A stretch of 5,253 nt of DNA from Moraxellaceae bacterium. GTDB lineage: Bacteria > Pseudomonadota > Gammaproteobacteria > Pseudomonadales > Moraxellaceae. The DNA lies in assembly GCA_030684415.1 (NCBI GenBank), contig JAUXNL010000369.1:1-5253 (forward strand), written 5' to 3'. The position numbers and the translations under genes are program-made. Shown here piece by piece: positions 1 through 5,253 of this stretch. The stretch's first letter is position 1; the number at the start of each line of letters is the position of its first letter. Under the pieces are notes generated by a model. That model searched no databases and had not been told where the DNA came from. It saw only the letters and a list, made by a program, of their open reading frames with translations.

Positions 1-1141
1 CACGCTCCCCCTGTACTTCGAGAATGTGCCAGCCATAGCTGCTCTGGAATACGCCGGACAGGGTCTGCAGCGGCGTTGTCAGCATGGTGCGCTCAAACTC
101 CGGCACCATTTCGCCGCTGCTGACCCAACCCAGATCGCCGCCCTGACGGGCCGAGCCGGGGTCTTCAGAGTGAATGCGTGCTTCATCTGCGAACATGGCT
201 CCGGCCGCAATCCGGCTGCGGATGTCTTCCAGTTTCTGGCGTGCTTCTTCTATGGAAAGAATTTCCGTCGGTTTGATCAGGATGTGCCGGACCTGACGCT
301 GCTTGACCTTTACTTCGTCGGCGCCACGTCGATCCAGCAGTTTGACCAAGTGCAATCCGCCTGGCGTACGCAACGGACTGGCAACTTCACCTTTTTCAAG
401 CTGACCGACAATGTCGCCAAAAATGCTGGGTAATTGTGCGGCTTTGCGCCAGCCGAGGTCGCCGCCCTTGAGTGCGGTTTCGGCGCCAGAGTAAGTGGCC
501 GCCACTTGTGCAAAATCACGCCCGGCCGCCAATTCGGCCTGAACTTTCTTCATGACGGCATCGGCCTTGGCGATGTCTTCCGGTGTGCTGCTGTCGGCGA
601 TGGGAATCAGGATGTGACCCAGACGGTACTCGGTAGCGATTTCAGCAAGCCCTGCCGGGGACTTCAGGAAATTCTGGACGTCCTGATCCGTGATGCGGAT
701 ACGATCCTGCATGCGTCGCTGGCGCAGGCGGTTGATCATCATTTCGCGTTTGACCTGTTCGCGGACTTCGGCGTAGCTGCTGCCCGGCGTGGCATCAAGC
801 TGTTGCTGGAACTGGGCAAGGCTGACACCGCTTTCTTTGGCGATTTCCGACAGTGCGGAATTGAGGGCACTGTCTTCGATGCGGATGCCAGCCCGCTCTG
901 CCAGATTCATCTGCAGCGTTTCAATAATCAGTTGTTCGGTGACCTGCTTGCGCAGGACATCTTCAGGCGGCAGGGCCGTGCGGCGTTTGCTGAACTGATA
1001 GGTGATGTCGTTGACGCGTTTGTCGATTTCACTGCGCAGAATGATGCCGTCATCCACCACGACTGCGATCTGGTTGAGCGGTACAACCGCTGCAGTGGCC
1101 AAGGCAGGCAGCAACAGCAGGAGGGGCAAGAAACGGGGCAT
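1..1141 (-). CDS. surA: Periplasmic peptidyl-prolyl isomerase / outer-membrane protein chaperone SurA (3' end missing)
   Basis: SurA is a periplasmic chaperone that carries unfolded beta-barrel proteins to the BAM complex; in E. coli LptD is among its clients. The frame reads open from ATG at 1141 to the left window edge (380 complete codons), so the C-terminus is cut off; E. coli SurA has about 428 residues, so roughly 50 are missing. Visible parts: a signal peptide (residues 1 to about 17-18, MPRFLPLLLLLPALATAA, with an AxA-type site); an N-terminal chaperone domain opening with QIAVVVDDGIILRSEID (24-40); a first parvulin domain (about 170-271) with GHILI 175-179 and GGDLGW 226-231; and a second (about 280-380) with RHILI 285-289, GGDLGW 334-339 and GWHILEV 370-376. 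TGAGG lies 7 nt before the ATG. It follows lptD by 81 bp on the same strand, the same order as in E. coli, where pdxA comes next. Identification is very secure; isomerase activity of each domain is inferred only. Confidence 0.97.
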   Translation of the reverse strand, partial: MPRFLPLLLLLPALATAAVVPLNQIAVVVDDGIILRSEIDKRVNDITYQFSKRRTALPPEDVLRKQVTEQLIIETLQMNLAERAGIRIEDSALNSALSEIAKESGVSLAQFQQQLDATPGSSYAEVREQVKREMMINRLRQRRMQDRIRITDQDVQNFLKSPAGLAEIATEYRLGHILIPIADSSTPEDIAKADAVMKKVQAELAAGRDFAQVAATYSGAETALKGGDLGWRKAAQLPSIFGDIVGQLEKGEVASPLRTPGGLHLVKLLDRRGADEVKVKQRQVRHILIKPTEILSIEEARQKLEDIRSRIAAGAMFADEARIHSEDPGSARQGGDLGWVSSGEMVPEFERTMLTTPLQTLSGVFQSSYGWHILEVQGER

Positions 1142-1148
1142 GGCAAAA

Positions 1149-1153
1149 CCTCA
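1149..1153 (-). promoter_or_regulatory. Ribosome-binding site of surA
   Basis: The minus strand reads TGAGG followed by 7 nt (TTTTGCC) and then the ATG at 1141. Motif and spacing fit a Shine-Dalgarno site and support this start, which is also the one that gives a well-formed signal peptide. Confidence 0.6.
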
Positions 1154-1182
1154 GGCAGATGGCAGTGCAGCAAATCGCAGTA

Positions 1183-1217
1183 GACAGGAGCGCCCGTGTT
1201 GACGCGATCATCCTGTC
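1183..1217. repeat. Inverted repeat in the lptD-surA gap
   Basis: A perfect 7-bp inverted repeat, GACAGGA at 1183-1189 and TCCTGTC at 1211-1217, is separated by 21 nt. An alternative 5-bp stem (CGCGA 1203-1207 with TCGCG 1216-1220, 8-nt loop) uses part of the same arm, so the two cannot form together. No T-tract follows on either strand, so it does not look like an intrinsic terminator. It could be an mRNA processing or stability element between lptD and surA, or chance; the sequence does not decide. Confidence 0.4.
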
Positions 1218-1222
1218 GCGTG

Positions 1223-3559
1223 TCAGGGCGTATTGTTGCCCAGCAATTGGTTGTAACCGAATACATTGTTGCCGAGCAGGCTGTTGATGCTGCTGCCGAA
1301 ACCGGCGAGCCCTTTCAATTCCAGCTCGATAAAAAAAGCATTACGCCGGCGCATGGCCCCGGGGCTCAGGTCGTCGGGGTCCGACAAGAACAGGCGATCA
1401 AAGAGCCGGACCTTCCAGCAACAGGATTCGTACTGTACGCCGAGCAGGGCATCCTGCGATTCCTGATTACGAAAGTCGTACTGCCACAGGCCGATGAATT
1501 GCCATTTGACGCCGAGGGGCTCGACAAATGACAGGCTGCCCTGACGTACCGGTTTCTGGCCGATGGCGGGGTCGTCGCGCCGGAAGTTGTAGCCGATATT
1601 GGCCAGACGGGTACGGTCTGGCGGCAGGTAATTCAGGCTGATGCTGTACTGGCTGGTGTATTCGAGGTCGGCGGTCCAGAGCGCATCGGCGGCGCCGCTC
1701 CAGCCCCGTCCGATGGGAGCGGCTATTTCCGCGGCAAGGCCGGATGATGCGTCGGCGGCGACCGGCGTCCCCGGGATGAGGCGAACGTTGCGGTCGCGGA
1801 AGTAAAGTATCTGGCCGGCCGATGCTCGAATGACTTCTTCGCCAGACTCGGCGTTAACCAGGCGAGTGGTCATGCCGAGCGAAAGCTGATTGGCATCGTC
1901 AATGCGGTCGCCACCGGAAAAGCGGCTGTCACGGAAAAGCTGGGCATAAGAAAAGGTGGTGTTGGCGGTATCAAAGTTCGGCAAGTCATCTTGCTGCTTG
2001 TAAGGAGCGCGCAAATAAAACGCCCGGGGCTCGAGTGTCTGCAGCAAGCCTGCATGCTCGCGCTCGAATACCAGGCCACCGTCCAGACTGATTGACGGAA
2101 CAGTGACGCCGCGAAAGCTGTCGCCGGTCACGCCATCGCCTTCCAACTGATAGGCCAGGCTACTCACCTTGAGCCGGGGCACAAAAAATCCCCAGCTTTC
2201 TTCTTGGCGCCAGGCCAGTGAGGGCTCTGCACGCAGGCGCGCGCCATTGATTTCGGGGCCGGAACCATCATCGATCTTGCGCTGGAACCAGGTCAGCTCG
2301 CTGATCAGGCCGGGTTCCAGGCCGCGGGCTACCCGGCGTGTGCTGTTGAGCAGCAGTTGCGGCAACCGGGTGTAGGGCTTGTCGATATCTGCAATCTGCG
2401 GGTCGATGGTTTGATAGCCCTGTACGCGGCCGGTCAATCGCCAGGCATCCCGGTCATAAATGAGTTCGCCTGTGCGTTCCTGATGCGTGGTGTTGCTCAA
2501 GTTCAGGTCGGTGCCAAGGTCAGTGAAGTAGGCGCTGTCGGAAACGTAATTCAGGTCGGTACGGATGCGCAGGTTTTCGGTCGGGCGCCCCTCGTGCTTC
2601 CAGGCGGCACTCTTGCGGTCGTTACCGGCGTAGAGGCGATCTTCGGGCAGAAGCGCACCGATCAGGCTGCCTGTGCCAAGGCTGGGTAGCAGGTAGCGGT
2701 ACTCCGCTTCGAGCATGGTGCCGCGCCGTGTCAGCACGCGCGGTGTCAGTGTTGCGTCCTGATCTGGCGCGATATTCAGATAGATGGGCACGGCCAGGTC
2801 GAAACCGCCGTCATTGGTGTTGCCGAAGCGTGGCACCAGCATGCCGGTCTGGCGTCGGTCATCAATCGGGAAATTGAAGTACGGGACATAAAGTACGGGG
2901 ACATCCTGCACATGCAGGGTGGCGCGGCGGACCTCGCCACGGCCGGTGCCGGGGTCGAGACGAATGTCGCGGGCGACAAAATGCCAGGACGGGTTTTCTG
3001 GCGCGCAACTGGTGTATTCGCCCCGTGCAATGGTGATCAGACCGTTGGCGCTGCGCTCGATTTCGTCGGCGCGGCCGTGGGCATTGAGCGGCGCTGAGAC
3101 GAACTCGGTGCGCCGGATGCGGGCGGTATTGCTGGCAAAGTCGAATTCGGCCTGATCACCTGTGAGCACAAGACCGGGCTCTGCAATCAGGATGTTGCCA
3201 CTGAAGCGGCCTTCGGCGCGGTCTTGTGTCAGTTCGGCATTGTCGGCCTCGATGAGCCTGCCGGGCTGGCTGATGTTCACACGGCCGCGAAGTGTCGAGG
3301 TGCCAGCCGCCTGATAGATGACGTCTTCGGCCTGGATGCTGACCTCGCTCTCCAAAGGGTCGCCGATGCGGGTGCCGCTACGGATGGGGGTCACCCAGGC
3401 ACCCGGGCAGGTGGCGTCTTGCACCGGCCTGTCGGCGGCGGGGAGCCTGGCGATGTCGGCATGCGTCATCCAGCCCAGACGCGTGAGGTCGGGCGTGTCG
3501 GCAAGGCAAGGCAGGGAAAGCAGCGCCAGCCAGAGCAGGGCATGCGGACGACGGCTCAT
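1223..3559 (-). CDS. lptD: LPS-assembly outer-membrane translocon protein LptD (OstA/Imp)
   Basis: LptD forms the outer-membrane translocon that, with the lipoprotein LptE, puts LPS into the outer leaflet. The 778-aa product is close to E. coli LptD (784). In order: a signal peptide with SRR then a hydrophobic stretch, cleaved probably after CLA (residue 20); an LptA-like jellyroll domain (about 70-200); and a beta-barrel (about 205-760). The four cysteines of the family's two disulfides are present: C51, C185 and the adjacent C713-C714 in YESCCW, matching E. coli C31, C173, C724 and C725. P243 (MLVP) and P258 (LAVP) lie 15 residues apart, as do E. coli P231 and P246 of the lateral gate. NIAPDQDATLTPR (262-274) is a typical family block. 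The start was chosen for the signal peptide: the frame stays open upstream as far as 4234, but only as the antisense of amgK. No clear Shine-Dalgarno precedes this ATG. The C-terminus ends with a repeated LLGNN. surA follows on the same strand. Confidence 0.98.
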   Translation of the reverse strand: MSRRPHALLWLALLSLPCLADTPDLTRLGWMTHADIARLPAADRPVQDATCPGAWVTPIRSGTRIGDPLESEVSIQAEDVIYQAAGTSTLRGRVNISQPGRLIEADNAELTQDRAEGRFSGNILIAEPGLVLTGDQAEFDFASNTARIRRTEFVSAPLNAHGRADEIERSANGLITIARGEYTSCAPENPSWHFVARDIRLDPGTGRGEVRRATLHVQDVPVLYVPYFNFPIDDRRQTGMLVPRFGNTNDGGFDLAVPIYLNIAPDQDATLTPRVLTRRGTMLEAEYRYLLPSLGTGSLIGALLPEDRLYAGNDRKSAAWKHEGRPTENLRIRTDLNYVSDSAYFTDLGTDLNLSNTTHQERTGELIYDRDAWRLTGRVQGYQTIDPQIADIDKPYTRLPQLLLNSTRRVARGLEPGLISELTWFQRKIDDGSGPEINGARLRAEPSLAWRQEESWGFFVPRLKVSSLAYQLEGDGVTGDSFRGVTVPSISLDGGLVFEREHAGLLQTLEPRAFYLRAPYKQQDDLPNFDTANTTFSYAQLFRDSRFSGGDRIDDANQLSLGMTTRLVNAESGEEVIRASAGQILYFRDRNVRLIPGTPVAADASSGLAAEIAAPIGRGWSGAADALWTADLEYTSQYSISLNYLPPDRTRLANIGYNFRRDDPAIGQKPVRQGSLSFVEPLGVKWQFIGLWQYDFRNQESQDALLGVQYESCCWKVRLFDRLFLSDPDDLSPGAMRRRNAFFIELELKGLAGFGSSINSLLGNNVFGYNQLLGNNTP
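1232..1278 (-). repeat. Short direct repeat encoding the LLGNN tail of LptD
   Basis: Two copies of a 14-nt word (plus-strand 1232-1245 and 1265-1278) differ at one base and lie 33 nt (11 codons) apart. They encode LLGNN at residues 761-765 and 772-776, either side of VFGYNQ. The in-frame spacing preserves the reading frame, and the second copy makes up most of the last seven residues before the stop codon. Confidence 0.6.
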
Positions 3560-3568
3560 GGGAATGGC

Positions 3569-3598
3569 TTGGGTTGTGGCGCGAAGATGCCGGATAAT
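3569..3598 (+). promoter_or_regulatory. Candidate sigma-70 promoter of amgK-murU
   Basis: TTGGGT (3569-3574) and GATAAT (3593-3598, five of six consensus bases) are separated by 18 nt. The predicted start near 3605 gives a leader of about 30 nt to the ATG at 3635. This -10 overlaps the candidate lptD -10 on the other strand almost completely. If correct, the in-frame ATG at 3587 lies upstream of the transcript start and cannot be the amgK start. Confidence 0.45.
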
Positions 3599-3622
3599 AG
3601 GCAACTTGTTTTGGAGCGGCCA
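3594..3622 (-). promoter_or_regulatory. Candidate sigma-70 promoter of lptD-surA
   Basis: On the minus strand TATTAT (3599-3594, five of six consensus bases) is preceded by a 17-nt spacer and TGGCCG (3622-3617, only three of six matches to TTGACA). The predicted start near 3587 would give a leader of about 28 nt. The weak -35 means an activator or another sigma factor may be involved. No sigma-E-like GAACTT/TCTGA pair was seen in this gap, although E. coli surA-lptD expression is linked to sigma-E. Confidence 0.33.
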
Positions 3623-3627
3623 GAGGA
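3622..3627 (+). promoter_or_regulatory. Ribosome-binding site of amgK
   Basis: AGAGGA lies 7 nt upstream of the ATG at 3635. It is the best Shine-Dalgarno match in the intergenic region and decides the amgK start against the in-frame ATG at 3587, which has none. Confidence 0.7.
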
Positions 3628-3634
3628 TTTTGTA

Positions 3635-4696
3635 ATGGATGATGTCGATCAGCGGGCCATTGCCCTTGAGGCTTGGGCGATCGACTGGCTGGCGCGCGAA
3701 GCGCCAGCGCGGGTGCCGGCAGGCCGGCTGCAAACCGTTTCGGGGGATGCCAGCTTTCGCCGTTATTTTCGTCTGCCCCTGCAGCAGGGCACCCTGATTG
3801 CCGTTGATGCACCGCCGGAAAAAGAGAATTCCCGGCCTTTTGTGGCGATTGCCCGTGCCCTGAGGGCGCATGGCGTGCGCGTGCCCGAGGTGGTGGCTGC
3901 TGACTTTTCCTTGGGTTTCATGTTGCTGGAAGACTTTGGTGACACCTTGCTCCTCCCGCAACTCAGCCCAGCCAGCGTGGATGATCTTTACGGGCGCGCC
4001 ATGGAAGCGTTGCGCCACCTGCTGGCCTGCGACGACGTGCCCGGCTATGCCTTGCCGCCCTATGACCGCCAGCGCCTGATGGATGAAATGGCCCTGCTGC
4101 GCGACTGGTTTGTGGTGCGCCACTTGGGGCTGGATCTCAATACCGAGCAGCAGGCCGTGCTCGCCAATGCGTTCCAGACACTGGTAGAAGAGGTGCAGGA
4201 GCAGCCGCAGGTGTTTGTGCATCGCGACTATCACTCGCGCAATCTGATGTTGCTGGGTAATGGCGAGATTGGCGTGATTGATTTCCAGGATGCGGTCACC
4301 GGGCCTGTCACTTACGATCTGGTGTCATTGCTGCGCGATGCTTACGTGGTCTGGCCGCCAGCGGATGTCGAGCGCTGGGTTGTTGAGTTTGCCGCCCTGC
4401 TGCGCCACGACCATCGCCTGTCCGGCGTGAGTGATGCCACCTTCCTGCGCTGGTTCGACTGGATGGGGGCGCAGCGGCACCTCAAGGTGGTGGGGATTTT
4501 TGCACGTCTGTCGCTGCGCGATGGCAAACATGCCTATCTCGACGATATTCCGGTGGTGTTCAACTACCTGCTCGCGGAAATCCGGCCCTACTCCGAGCTG
4601 CACGCGCTTTTCGAGCTGTTGCGTGGTGTGATTTTGCCGGCCTATCTGGCGAAGCGGCCGGAGGCCACTGCCGTGCTCGGGCATTGGGTGTCCTGA
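3635..4696 (+). CDS. amgK: N-acetylmuramate/N-acetylglucosamine anomeric kinase AmgK
   Basis: AmgK transfers phosphate from ATP to the anomeric carbon of MurNAc (and GlcNAc), giving the alpha-1-phosphate that MurU uses; it is a cytoplasmic enzyme of wall recycling. The 353-aa product has the aminoglycoside-phosphotransferase/choline-kinase fold: GDASFRRYFR (37-46) in the N-lobe; LLEDFGD (97-103) at the hinge; the catalytic loop VHRDYHSRNLM (195-205) with D198 as probable base and N203; and IDFQDA (215-220) with D216 as probable Mg2+ ligand, followed by GPVTYDLVSLLRDAY. Such proteins are often labelled generic aminoglycoside phosphotransferases, but the immediate murU partner argues strongly for the sugar kinase. 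The start at 3635 is chosen for the AGAGGA site 7 nt upstream; the frame is open further back to 3224 only as antisense of lptD, and ATG 3587 would add 16 residues. The stop overlaps the murU start. Substrate range is inferred from family and context. Confidence 0.93.
   Translation: MDDVDQRAIALEAWAIDWLAREAPARVPAGRLQTVSGDASFRRYFRLPLQQGTLIAVDAPPEKENSRPFVAIARALRAHGVRVPEVVAADFSLGFMLLEDFGDTLLLPQLSPASVDDLYGRAMEALRHLLACDDVPGYALPPYDRQRLMDEMALLRDWFVVRHLGLDLNTEQQAVLANAFQTLVEEVQEQPQVFVHRDYHSRNLMLLGNGEIGVIDFQDAVTGPVTYDLVSLLRDAYVVWPPADVERWVVEFAALLRHDHRLSGVSDATFLRWFDWMGAQRHLKVVGIFARLSLRDGKHAYLDDIPVVFNYLLAEIRPYSELHALFELLRGVILPAYLAKRPEATAVLGHWVS
3688..3708. repeat. Perfect GC-rich hairpin early in amgK
   Basis: GCTGGCGC (3688-3695) and GCGCCAGC (3701-3708) are exact reverse complements around a five-base loop, GCGAA. 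In RNA the loop fits the GNR(N)A pentaloop pattern. It spans about codons 18-25 of amgK, roughly 50 nt after the start codon. No U-tract follows, so it is not an intrinsic terminator. It may arise by chance from GC-rich codons for Leu-Ala-Arg-Glu-Ala-Pro, or slow early elongation. Confidence 0.5.
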
Positions 4697-5253
4697 TGAA
4701 AGCCATGATTCTGGCCGCGGGCTTGGGCACGCGTATGCGCCCACTGACAGATCACTTGCCCAAGCCTCTGTTGGAAGTGGGGGGCAAACCGCTGATTATC
4801 TGGCATATCGAAAACCTTGTGCGCGCCGGCTTTACCGACATCGTCATCAACACAGCCTGGCTCGGTGCCAAGCTGGAAGCCGCTCTGGGGGATGGCAGCC
4901 GCTTGGGTGTCCGCTTGCACTGGTCGCATGAGGGCGAGCCGCTGGAAACCGCCGGCGGTATCGTGCGTGCACTGCCGTTGCTGGGCGATCAGCCTTTTCT
5001 GGTGGTGAATGGCGACATCTGGCTGCGCTATGACTTCATCCGCTTGCGCACGGCGTTTGCACACCTGCAGAAAAAAGCGCATCTGGTGCTGGTAAAAAAT
5101 CCGCCGCATAACGCCAAGGGTGACTTTACGCTGGAAGGGCGGGTTTTCGAGGGACTGGAGTGCCTCGCGAGCAGCGAAGGTGAGCCCCGGTTCACGTTCT
5201 CGGGCTTGTCGGTGATGCATCCTGCGCTGTTTGCCGGTCTTGAAGAGGGCCGC
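4696..5253 (+). CDS. murU: N-acetylmuramate-1-phosphate uridylyltransferase MurU (3' end missing)
   Basis: MurU joins UTP and MurNAc-alpha-1-phosphate to give UDP-MurNAc and pyrophosphate in the cytoplasm, so recycled MurNAc re-enters peptidoglycan synthesis downstream of MurA and MurB. The visible 186 residues are a nucleotidyltransferase (GT-A-like) fold: MILAAGLGTRMRPLT (4-18) is the nucleotide-binding signature, with K23 in LPKPLL; EPLETAGGI (81-89) is the base/sugar loop; VNGDIW (104-109) has the metal-binding D107; NPPHNAKGDF (135-144) and FTFSGLSVMHP (167-177 region) are typical of MurU-type enzymes. Family members are about 220-230 aa, so some 35-45 residues are missing beyond the right edge. 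Its ATG shares its A with the amgK TGA (TGATG) and has no strong Shine-Dalgarno, which suggests translational coupling. Related glucose- or mannose-1-phosphate nucleotidyltransferases share the fold; the amgK partnership favours MurU. Confidence 0.94.
   Translation, partial: MKAMILAAGLGTRMRPLTDHLPKPLLEVGGKPLIIWHIENLVRAGFTDIVINTAWLGAKLEAALGDGSRLGVRLHWSHEGEPLETAGGIVRALPLLGDQPFLVVNGDIWLRYDFIRLRTAFAHLQKKAHLVLVKNPPHNAKGDFTLEGRVFEGLECLASSEGEPRFTFSGLSVMHPALFAGLEEGR

Noticed and set aside
26..1202. Plus-strand open frames at 26-433, 434-1183, 789-998 and 1002-1202
   Set aside because: All are antisense to surA, which reads continuously with signal peptide and two parvulin domains. Their translations show no recognisable family and arise from GC-rich codon bias.
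2721..2743. GC-rich imperfect hairpin inside lptD (CCGCGCCGTG / CACGCGCGG, loop TCAG)
   Set aside because: It has a bulge, lies in a conserved coding block (LTRRGTMLE) and has no T-tract; best explained by coding constraint.
3497..3559. Possible lipoprotein signal in LptD because of a cysteine (C18) near the end of the signal peptide
   Set aside because: The preceding residues are S-L-P, and proline just before the cysteine does not fit a lipobox; CLA gives a normal signal-peptidase I site, and LptD proteins are not lipoproteins.
3224..3634. Upstream extension of amgK by 137 codons
   Set aside because: It is antisense to lptD and the added residues show no kinase features; AGAGGA and the candidate promoter place the start at 3635.
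3560..3634. Sigma-E type promoter for lptD-surA
   Set aside because: Expected from E. coli regulation, but no GAACTT-like -35 with a TCTGA-like -10 at suitable spacing is visible on the minus strand of this gap.
3560..4234. In-frame upstream extension of the lptD reading frame by 225 codons (nominal start at 4234)
   Set aside because: It lies entirely antisense to the intergenic region and the well-supported amgK gene. The ATG at 3559 begins a proper signal peptide and gives the usual LptD length.
3635..4696. Aminoglycoside-resistance phosphotransferase
   Set aside because: The fold is shared, but the coupled murU gene and the chromosomal housekeeping setting point to the MurNAc/GlcNAc kinase.
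4325..5220. Minus-strand open frames at 4325-4744 and 4642-5220
   Set aside because: They are shadows of amgK and murU, whose motifs are intact in the plus-strand frames.

Overview
The window is GC-rich, gene-dense chromosomal DNA from a Gram-negative bacterium, most likely a gamma- or betaproteobacterium. It carries an LPS-transport outer-membrane protein (LptD), its periplasmic chaperone (SurA), and the two-gene AmgK/MurU peptidoglycan-recycling pair that is best known from Pseudomonas. I cannot place it in a genus. I see no mobile elements, tRNA or rRNA genes, CRISPR arrays or foreign-looking segments.

Layout: two divergent transcription units fire outward from a 75-bp intergenic region (3560-3634). 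Leftward (minus strand) are lptD (1223-3559, complete, 778 aa), an 81-bp gap with an inverted repeat, then surA (1139-1141 start, running off the left edge; 380 residues visible). Rightward (plus strand) are amgK (3635-4696, complete, 353 aa) and murU (4696-5253, running off the right edge; 186 residues visible), joined by a TGATG stop/start overlap.

How the genes work together: SurA escorts unfolded outer-membrane proteins, including LptD in E. coli, across the periplasm. LptD, with LptE encoded elsewhere, inserts LPS into the outer leaflet. AmgK phosphorylates recovered MurNAc on the anomeric carbon and MurU turns the product into UDP-MurNAc, so wall sugars re-enter peptidoglycan synthesis without MurA. 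The locus therefore pairs outer-membrane assembly with cell-wall salvage, back to back.

I found no clearly undescribed system. The most interesting sequence-level points are the overlapping divergent -10 elements between lptD and amgK, a perfect 8-bp hairpin with a five-base GCGAA loop early in amgK, a small repeat extending the LptD C-terminus, the lack of a visible ribosome-binding site for lptD, and an inverted repeat between lptD and surA.
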